DNA of 18,099 nucleotides from Caryophanales bacterium UBA7642 (GTDB taxonomy: Bacteria > Bacillota_I > Bacilli_A > RFN20 > CAG-288): assembly GCA_002483745.1 (NCBI GenBank), contig DLIM01000004.1, positions 66,153 to 84,251 of the forward strand, read 5' to 3'. The notes below the pieces were generated by a model. The model was given only the letters and a program-made list of their open reading frames with translations, was not told where the DNA came from and did no database searches. A program made the position numbers and the translations under genes. The first letter of the stretch is position 1, and the number at the start of each line of letters is the position of its first letter. Below are positions 1-5,730 of this stretch, one piece after another.

Positions 1-27
1 TACAGTTGGGACGGAGTCACTAAGTAA
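1..27 (+). CDS. Possible 3' end of a plus-strand gene (partial)
   Basis: Frame 1 reads YSWDGVTK and stops at TAA at 25-27, and a strong hairpin terminator starts 7 bases later. That spacing is what the end of a real gene looks like. Only eight codons are visible, and frame 3 also stops nearby (TAA at 19-21), so neither identity nor frame can be proved. No function can be assigned. Confidence 0.25.
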   Translation, partial: YSWDGVTK

Positions 28-33
28 AAATAG

Positions 34-69
34 AAATGGTAACTGCATATTAGCAGTTACCATTTTTTT
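34..69. terminator. Strong bidirectional Rho-independent terminator
   Basis: A perfect 13-bp stem (34-46 pairing with 53-65) closes a six-base loop ATATTA. On the plus strand it runs into TTTTTTT (63-69) and more T-rich sequence, enough to stop a gene entering from the left. On the minus strand the stem is followed by TTTCTATTTTTA, so it also ends the M3 peptidase transcript, whose stop codon lies 11 bases away. It therefore looks shared by two converging genes. Confidence 0.85.
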
Positions 70-79
70 GTTTCTTTTT

Positions 80-1810
80 TTACTTATCTAATTCAGAAGG
101 ATTGAACTGCTTTAAGTAGTCCATGACGGAAGTGGCGACATCTTTTAAGGTGTCATCATCCATTGGGTTCTTAATATCAGCTTTCTTCAAAAGAGATCTA
201 AAGGGTAAGGTACCGGCTAATTCATCGAAGTTAAGGTATTTCTTAAAGGCAGCATCTCTATCAATTCGAGATTCATTGAAGAACTCAAGAGAGACAACTT
301 GGGCAATGGTGTAATCAAGGTAGTAGAGAGGATTCTCGAAGATGTGATGCTGTCTCATCCACCAGCCACCTGATTCAAGGAATTCGTTTCCTTCATAGGT
401 CTTATGAGGCAAATAGGATTTCTCTAAGCTTCTCCAGTAGGCCTTTCTTTCTTTATGGGTGATTTCCGGATGCTCATAGACATAGGTCTGGAAGCCATCA
501 ACGATGCAGCCATAAGGAATAAAGGTAATAGCATCGCAGAGATGCTGATATTTATATTTATCAGTATCCTGCTTGAAGAAGAGGTTCATCCAAGGATAGG
601 TTAAGTATTCCATAGACATAGAATGCATTTCACAGCATTCCATACCAGGATTTCGATAAGCAGGGACATCTTGCTTCCCGCCTAAGAAGCCTTGTAGTGA
701 ATGACCAAATTCATGAGTAAGAGTATCGACATCAGCGCTGGTTCCGTTGAAATTGGCGAAGATGAAGGAAGTCTTTAAGCCAGCGATGTAATCCATATAG
801 CCGCCACCGGCTTTACCAGGCTTTGCTACTAAGTCTAAGCAGTTATGATCAACCATGAAGTTGAAGTACTTAGAAGCAACTGGCGAAAGCTCAGAATACA
901 TCTTCTTAGCATCATTGACTAATTCGACAGGTGTTCCCTTAGGTGTCGGGTTACCGGTCTTATAGAAGATAGCGTAATCATAGTATTTTGTATCAGCTCC
1001 ATAGCCAAGTCTTTCTTTCTGGGCTTTGCAGATGCTCTCAGAGAGAGGAACAATGTAATCTAAGATCTTCTTACGGTAGATTTCAGCATCCTTAGGGGTC
1101 CAATCAAGTCTTCCCATACGGTCATAGCCTAACTGCAGGAAGTTAGCATAGCCAAGCTTCTTAGCAATCTTTGTTCTGACTTTGACCATGCGGTCGTAGA
1201 TATCACCGATTTTATCATCATTATCGGCATAGAAAGCCCAAGTCAGTTTGCTGGCCTCGGCTCTTGTGTTTCTATCTAAAGAGTTAGTAAACTTGCCCAT
1301 CTGAGGAATGGAGTACTTCTGCCCCTTATATTCAATTAGGGCGCCAGAGATTAAATTAACATATTCACTGGTAAGCTTATTCTCTTCGACTAAATCAGGA
1401 ACAATTTCCGGAGAGAAGGTCTTCATTGATAAAGCCACTTCTTCAAAGTAGAGCTTACCGAACTTCTTTTCTAATTCCGGACGGAACTTGGAATTATAGA
1501 TATCCTTGTCGACTTGGTTAGAGGCTTCATTGATGGAAGGACCAATCTCATCGAGAAGGTTATTAAGCTCAATGTAAGTAGGATCTTTAGTATTGATAGT
1601 ATGACGGATGTAGATTAAGGCAAAGACTGTGGATAAGTCATCGGATAAAGTAAAGTATTCTTTAATTGTTTTGATGGCTTCTTCTCCGCTTTTAGCGGAA
1701 ACTAACTTCGTATCAATGTCTTTTAAGGCAGCAATAATGCTTTCCTTATCAGGCTTATCGAGCTTAACTTCATCTAACTTATCGAATTTCCCATTAAAAT
1801 GTTGAATCAT
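80..1810 (-). CDS. M3 family zinc oligoendopeptidase
   Basis: This 576-residue cytoplasmic protein has no signal peptide. It carries the M3 (thimet/PepF-like) active site HEFGHSLQ at residues 366-373, where His366 and His370 bind zinc and Glu367 is catalytic. A downstream acidic cluster ending in EMHSMSME (394-401) probably supplies the third ligand; Glu394 is my choice. Length and the all-helical N-terminal half fit the roughly 560-600-residue M3 oligoendopeptidases, which cut short peptides inside the cell. The ATG at 1810 is preceded by AAAGGAAA and a perfect TATAAT at 1847-1852. The gene lies downstream of the M32 peptidase in the same direction, but a 151-base gap containing a repeat array and its own -10 box suggests separate transcription. 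The bidirectional hairpin at 34-69 ends it. The family call is firm; the exact peptide preference cannot be read from sequence. Confidence 0.93.
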   Translation of the reverse strand: MIQHFNGKFDKLDEVKLDKPDKESIIAALKDIDTKLVSAKSGEEAIKTIKEYFTLSDDLSTVFALIYIRHTINTKDPTYIELNNLLDEIGPSINEASNQVDKDIYNSKFRPELEKKFGKLYFEEVALSMKTFSPEIVPDLVEENKLTSEYVNLISGALIEYKGQKYSIPQMGKFTNSLDRNTRAEASKLTWAFYADNDDKIGDIYDRMVKVRTKIAKKLGYANFLQLGYDRMGRLDWTPKDAEIYRKKILDYIVPLSESICKAQKERLGYGADTKYYDYAIFYKTGNPTPKGTPVELVNDAKKMYSELSPVASKYFNFMVDHNCLDLVAKPGKAGGGYMDYIAGLKTSFIFANFNGTSADVDTLTHEFGHSLQGFLGGKQDVPAYRNPGMECCEMHSMSMEYLTYPWMNLFFKQDTDKYKYQHLCDAITFIPYGCIVDGFQTYVYEHPEITHKERKAYWRSLEKSYLPHKTYEGNEFLESGGWWMRQHHIFENPLYYLDYTIAQVVSLEFFNESRIDRDAAFKKYLNFDELAGTLPFRSLLKKADIKNPMDDDTLKDVATSVMDYLKQFNPSELDK

Positions 1811-1846
1811 GAGTGTTTCCTTTCTTGGTTTATTAAACTAATAAGT

Positions 1847-1852
1847 ATTATA
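1847..1852 (-). promoter_or_regulatory. -10 box of the M3 peptidase gene
   Basis: Read on the minus strand this is a perfect TATAAT, placing the transcription start near 1840 and giving a leader of about 30 bases with AAAGGAAA just before the ATG. No good -35 hexamer lies 16-18 bases upstream, so recognition may depend on other contacts or an activator. Confidence 0.5.
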
Positions 1853-1912
1853 AATGATTATTTTAAATTTAGAAGAGAAAAGGCTTGAACGGATAAGAAT
1901 TAAATATACCTT

Positions 1913-1959
1913 TTGAAGTTCATTGAAGTATTACTTCAATTGTTACTTCAAAGCTTCAA
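1913..1959. repeat. TTGAAGT/ACTTCAA inverted-repeat array
   Basis: Two direct copies of TTGAAGT (1913-1919, 1923-1929) face two inverted copies ACTTCAA (1933-1939, 1945-1951), plus a degenerate GCTTCAA at 1953-1959. The inner pair forms a 9+1+9 palindrome at 1922-1940. It sits just past the stop codon of the M32 gene and about 60 bases upstream of the M3 -10 box. There is no GC-rich stem or T-tract, so a classic intrinsic terminator is unlikely; an operator or a weak 3' hairpin is possible. Confidence 0.5.
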
Positions 1960-1961
1960 AA

Positions 1962-3473
1962 CTACTTTAAATGATAGATTTCCGTGTATTTCTTAGTGAG
2001 ATAGTCAACATAAGGCAAAGCTGAGAACTCTTCTCCGCTGATTTCTTTGATCCAATCCTTAGTATTAAGGAGAGCCGCTTTCTTAAAGACATGATTTTTC
2101 ATCCAATCAAGGATAGTATCCATATGTCCTTCTAAGAGAGTCTTCTTTAAATCCACATCCTTATCTAAGGCTTTCACATAGATGCAGTTTAAGGCATTTC
2201 CTAAAGCATAGGTAGGGAAGTAACCAAAGCCAGAACACCAATGGACATCCTGAAGGACACCTGTCTTATCATCCTTGTTATCGACTCCTAGAATTTCCTT
2301 ATAGAGTCGGTTCCATTCAGAATTCAACTTCTTAAAATCACATTTTCCAGCCATAATCTCTCTTTCAAGCTTGTATCTGATGATGATATGAAGTGAATAG
2401 GTAAGTTCATCAGCTTCGGTTCTAAGAGGATTGTTCAAATCGACATAATTGACGCCTTCATAGAAGTCATTAATAGATACATCGGACATTTCATCCTTGA
2501 AGATTTTTTGGAAGGAAGGATAAATAGCTGTGATGTATTCTTTGCTTCTGCCGATGACATTTTCATAGAATCTTGATACTGATTCATGCTTAGCCATTGA
2601 TAAGAAGCCTTCCCCTAGATGGTGAGTATAGACTTCCTTAGGAATATTCTGCCCAAATAGAGCATGACCCCCTTCATGGATAATGGAATACATATTTGAG
2701 ATAAAATTGGTTTCATAGTAATGCGTGGTGACTCTGACATCATTAGGGCCAAATTGCTCGGTGAAAGGATGGATAGTAGTAGAAACAGATCCCCTATCAA
2801 AATCAAAGCCATTGAACTTTAAGATTTCTTTAGTGAATTCCTCTTGCTTGCTAAGAGGAACTTTTCTTGTAAGGAAGTCATGACGTGGAGTGTATTTAGC
2901 TTCTCTGATTTTTTTAACTAAAGGAACAATTCCTTTTTCTAAGTCGCCAAAGAATTTATCCAAGTCTGTAGTAGTAAAGCCCTCCTCATAATCATCAAAG
3001 AGAGTGTTATAAAGATTCTTTTTATCACAGTTCTTTCTTAAGAGAAGGAGCTTCTTATCCATCTTATAGACTTTTTCTAAGGTAGGCTCAAACTCCTTAT
3101 AGCTGTTGTCTTCCTTAGCTTTAGTCCAGATAATATATGCGTTATTAAATAAGGTGGAAGCCTCTTTTTGAGTTTTGGCATCGACGTATCTATCTTTTTG
3201 AATGGACTTATATAATTCTTTTACAAGCCTTTTATCGTAGACACCTAATTTATCGTATTCTTTTTTATATAGCTTAGTCACTAAGCTGATATAGTCCTTG
3301 CTCTTGGTTATTTTAAAAGCCTTAGCAGAGAATTCTGACATGTCTCTAGCATCATCACTCATGCCGCCTTTAGGGCAGGCAGTCTCAAAATCATAGTTGA
3401 TGATCTGACTAGCATGTGAGAAGACTTCTATTTCTTCTAAAAGCTTATATAGTTTCTCTAAATCCTTGTTCAT
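1962..3473 (-). CDS. M32 family metallocarboxypeptidase
   Basis: The protein is 503 residues from the chosen start, the normal length for the Taq/Pfu carboxypeptidase family, which trims C-terminal residues from peptides in the cytoplasm using a metal. The family signatures appear in order: HPF (235-237), DVRVTT (245-250), HEGGH (266-270, metal-binding His and catalytic Glu), HES followed by SRFYENVIGRS (from 296, with Glu297 the likely third ligand), PLRTEADELTY (349-359) and GVLQDVHW (405-412). The frame is open up to a TTG at 3506, but that codon overlaps the -10 box at 3495-3500. The ATG at 3473 has GAGG eight bases upstream, so I start there. It is the first of two neighbouring peptidase genes and lies downstream of the response regulator, from which it is probably transcribed independently. 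Confidence 0.93.
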   Translation of the reverse strand: MNKDLEKLYKLLEEIEVFSHASQIINYDFETACPKGGMSDDARDMSEFSAKAFKITKSKDYISLVTKLYKKEYDKLGVYDKRLVKELYKSIQKDRYVDAKTQKEASTLFNNAYIIWTKAKEDNSYKEFEPTLEKVYKMDKKLLLLRKNCDKKNLYNTLFDDYEEGFTTTDLDKFFGDLEKGIVPLVKKIREAKYTPRHDFLTRKVPLSKQEEFTKEILKFNGFDFDRGSVSTTIHPFTEQFGPNDVRVTTHYYETNFISNMYSIIHEGGHALFGQNIPKEVYTHHLGEGFLSMAKHESVSRFYENVIGRSKEYITAIYPSFQKIFKDEMSDVSINDFYEGVNYVDLNNPLRTEADELTYSLHIIIRYKLEREIMAGKCDFKKLNSEWNRLYKEILGVDNKDDKTGVLQDVHWCSGFGYFPTYALGNALNCIYVKALDKDVDLKKTLLEGHMDTILDWMKNHVFKKAALLNTKDWIKEISGEEFSALPYVDYLTKKYTEIYHLK

Positions 3474-3481
3474 TTCATTTG

Positions 3482-3485
3482 CCTC
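3482..3485 (-). promoter_or_regulatory. Ribosome binding site that fixes the M32 start
   Basis: GAGG on the minus strand, eight bases before the ATG at 3473. The upstream in-frame TTG at 3506 has no comparable site and lies upstream of the predicted transcription start. Confidence 0.6.
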
Positions 3486-3494
3486 ACTATAGAA

Positions 3495-3500
3495 ATTATA
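3495..3500 (-). promoter_or_regulatory. -10 box of the M32 peptidase gene
   Basis: A perfect TATAAT on the minus strand, expected to start transcription near 3488 and leave a leader of about 15 bases containing only the GAGG ribosome binding site. The -35 region is not recognisable at standard spacing. Confidence 0.5.
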
Positions 3501-3543
3501 TACCAAAGCCAGTTTAGTTAGTCTTGAAGAAAGAATAATAACT

Positions 3544-3569
3544 AAGCTTTTGTTAAGAAAGCTCTTAAC
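3544..3569. other. Weak hairpin after the response regulator gene
   Basis: GTTAAGA (3552-3558) and TCTTAAC (3563-3569) form a 7-bp stem. An alternative stem, AGCTTT (3545-3550) with AAAGCT (3558-3563), excludes it. It lies about 20 bases past the regulator stop codon, but no T-tract follows on the minus strand, so terminator activity is doubtful. Confidence 0.25.
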
Positions 3570-3587
3570 TAAAATGGATAGGAAAAC

Positions 3588-4334
3588 CTATTTTTCAAAT
3601 AAGACCGAACTAGTTTTTCTAAGATAATGAGCAAACGCTTCTTTTGTGTCATTGGCTTTTCCACGGCTTATATAGGCTTTATTACCATCTGATAATTCAA
3701 TCTCGTTCTTTTCTATTTTCTTAATGTATCTCATATTAACAAGATATCCTTTATGGACACGGACAAAGTCATATTTCTTTAGTTCTTGCTCAATGGAATT
3801 CATAGTGATTCGAACATCTAAAGGTTCCGGTTTATCATTCAAATGTATTCTCTGGATGTTTTTAAAACTTTCAACAAAAACAATATTATTTATTTGTAAT
3901 TTTTGAATCTTGAATTGGGAGTTTGTTTCAATAGTCAAAGACATCTCTTGTGAGATATAAGTCTCAATATAGTTTTGCATAGTTTGCTGAAAATCTTCTT
4001 TGAAGTGAGCCTTTCTAATGAAACTGAAAGGTTGAACAGAAAAAGTTTCAAAGACTCTATTTTCAAGATTAGAAACAAAAATTATTACTGGATGAAGCCC
4101 ACTTTCTCCTATTTTTTTAGCTGTCGAAATGCCATCAAACCCAGGCATATCAATATCTAAAAATAGAAGATTATACGGTTTATTATTGAATTCATTAAGC
4201 AGTTTGTTTGGAGTGTAGAAAGTAGAACCATCACTATCTATACCATTGAGAAAAAAGAAAGACTTTACTTGGCTATAGATGGCTTCACAGACCACTTGAT
4301 CATCATCACAAACGGCAAATAGAATTTTAGCCAT
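3588..4334 (-). CDS. LytTR (AgrA-type) response regulator
   Basis: This 248-residue transcription factor has a receiver domain in residues 1-125, with the acidic pocket at Asp10-Asp12, the phosphoacceptor in LDIDMPGFDG (Asp60) and the conserved switch/lysine region VSN...FIRKAH around 87-110. A LytTR DNA-binding domain spans about 135-242 (IVFVESFKNIQRIHL, FVRVHKGYLVNMRYIKKIE). Regulators of this class bind promoter repeats when phosphorylated by a paired GHKL kinase. Here that kinase is immediately upstream and overlaps by 8 bases. The regulator's GGAGG (4343-4347) is built from the kinase's last codons (HGGENHG), pointing to translational coupling. Position after the GH3 gene suggests it controls this locus, but I found no convincing LytTR binding repeats. 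Family call firm, target inferred. Confidence 0.92.
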   Translation of the reverse strand: MAKILFAVCDDDQVVCEAIYSQVKSFFFLNGIDSDGSTFYTPNKLLNEFNNKPYNLLFLDIDMPGFDGISTAKKIGESGLHPVIIFVSNLENRVFETFSVQPFSFIRKAHFKEDFQQTMQNYIETYISQEMSLTIETNSQFKIQKLQINNIVFVESFKNIQRIHLNDKPEPLDVRITMNSIEQELKKYDFVRVHKGYLVNMRYIKKIEKNEIELSDGNKAYISRGKANDTKEAFAHYLRKTSSVLFEK

Positions 4335-5688
4335 GATTCTCCCCTCCGTGTTTCATGTCTAGAAAAGCTTCAGCAATAAAAAATCCATTATCGAATTCAT
4401 ATTCAACATAACCATTATACTTTACGGCTGTTTTTTCAACGATACTGTGTCCTAAGCCATGAGAAGTTGAATCCTTTTTGCTACTCTTAAAAGAAAGAAT
4501 GTCATCTCTAGTCAATGATTTTAAAACTGGGTTCTTAATTACAGTACAAAAATAGTCTTGCTTTATATTAAAAATACAAGTGATTGGAATATCTAATTGA
4601 CCAGAAGCTTTAGTGGCTTCAATTGCGTTATCAATTAAGTTACATATTAAGGAACACAAGTCATTTAATTCAAATGGAAGAATTGAAGGAACTTTAGCTA
4701 TAACAGACAAAGTAACATTCATGGAATGGGCTTTTAAAGTTTCAATGTTGATAATAGTATTTAAATCTTTGTTTCCATAATCAGCCGCCAAGGGAATGTT
4801 TGCAATATCAGCACCTGCTTTTCTTAAATATATTTCTAATTCTTTTTCTTTATTCTGCTCAAGCATGGTTTGCATAACAAGATATTGATTTTTGATGTCA
4901 TGTTTAATATCATGGATTTCTTTTACTGATTGCTTAGTTAAAGTCATAGCTTGTAAATCTGCTTCTAACATTTTCTTTTCAATTCTAAGATTGCTATTAT
5001 CTTGATTTTGCTTTAAATCTAGATAGATTAAAAAATAAACCAATATTTCTAGAACATAGAAGGCAGATAATGTCGATATAAAATAGATATCACTACTTGC
5101 CGAGGCCGCAAATACATAACTAGTGATTCCAATGTAAATACAAACTAAGGTTACGAAGACACTGTTTACTGAAACTACTAAAAAGATGGAATTCCCTGTA
5201 ATGTTAGAAATTTTTGATATTGAATTAGATTTTACAATGATGGCAAAAGCCCCAATCAGGGAGAATAGACATATTGAAATAAACGCTTTTAAATCCGATG
5301 CCATATTTGTGTCATAGAAGAACATTAAAGAGTGCTCTAATTGGGAAACAGTTACTTCCATTCCAAAAAGTGTGGCTATTAAAATCACATTACTTCGCTT
5401 ATCAAGCTTTGAGAAGATGAGACAGCAAGTAACTAATGATAAAAAATAAGCAATGAAGTAGTTGTAATAGAACAGGGGCTTGCAGTAATAAGCTAACATA
5501 AAAAAAGAAAATGTATATGCAGTATAAATAGTAAAACAAGCAGCAATTCTTAAGATGAAGTAGATGATAGATCTAGCTTTTTTCTCAACATTGGTGAATA
5601 TTAAGGTAAAGGAAAAGGACATTACAAAAAGCTGAATTATGAAGGAAACACTATAGACTATATTAAAAAAATCTGAGATTGCATTCAT
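4327..5688 (-). CDS. GHKL sensor histidine kinase, AgrC-like
   Basis: The 453-residue membrane sensor has about seven hydrophobic helices in residues 8-223, a coiled-coil-like linker (225-255), the phosphoacceptor motif IHDIKHDIKNQ with His263 as the likely site, and a GHKL ATPase domain with N box NLIDNAIEA (350-358) and G box GLGHSIVEK (411-419). This is the AgrC/ComD arrangement, in which a polytopic N-terminal domain detects an extracellular ligand, often a peptide. No AgrB processing protease or AgrD-like peptide gene is present, so the signal is unknown; a sugar product of the adjacent GH3 enzymes or membrane state are alternatives. It starts 42 bases after the GH3 gene, with AAGGA before the ATG and a TATAAT in the gap, so it may be expressed both within the operon and alone. 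Confidence 0.9.
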   Translation of the reverse strand: MNAISDFFNIVYSVSFIIQLFVMSFSFTLIFTNVEKKARSIIYFILRIAACFTIYTAYTFSFFMLAYYCKPLFYYNYFIAYFLSLVTCCLIFSKLDKRSNVILIATLFGMEVTVSQLEHSLMFFYDTNMASDLKAFISICLFSLIGAFAIIVKSNSISKISNITGNSIFLVVSVNSVFVTLVCIYIGITSYVFAASASSDIYFISTLSAFYVLEILVYFLIYLDLKQNQDNSNLRIEKKMLEADLQAMTLTKQSVKEIHDIKHDIKNQYLVMQTMLEQNKEKELEIYLRKAGADIANIPLAADYGNKDLNTIINIETLKAHSMNVTLSVIAKVPSILPFELNDLCSLICNLIDNAIEATKASGQLDIPITCIFNIKQDYFCTVIKNPVLKSLTRDDILSFKSSKKDSTSHGLGHSIVEKTAVKYNGYVEYEFDNGFFIAEAFLDMKHGGENHG

Positions 5689-5712
5689 TTTCTAAATCCT
5701 TAAATTAAAATA

Positions 5713-5718
5713 ATTATA
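5713..5718 (-). promoter_or_regulatory. Possible internal -10 box for the kinase/regulator pair
   Basis: A perfect TATAAT on the minus strand in the 42-base gap between the GH3 and kinase genes, 24 bases before the kinase ATG. The nearest -35-like TTGAGA (5729-5734) is only 10 bases away, too close for sigma-A, so it is a candidate only. Confidence 0.35.
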
Positions 5719-5730
5719 ACGCATTCATTC

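Noticed and set aside
3544..3569. Alternative hairpins after the regulator gene as an attenuator or riboswitch
   Set aside because: The two stems are short and AT-rich, lie after the regulator gene, and are upstream of the -10 box of the next gene, so they are not in its leader.
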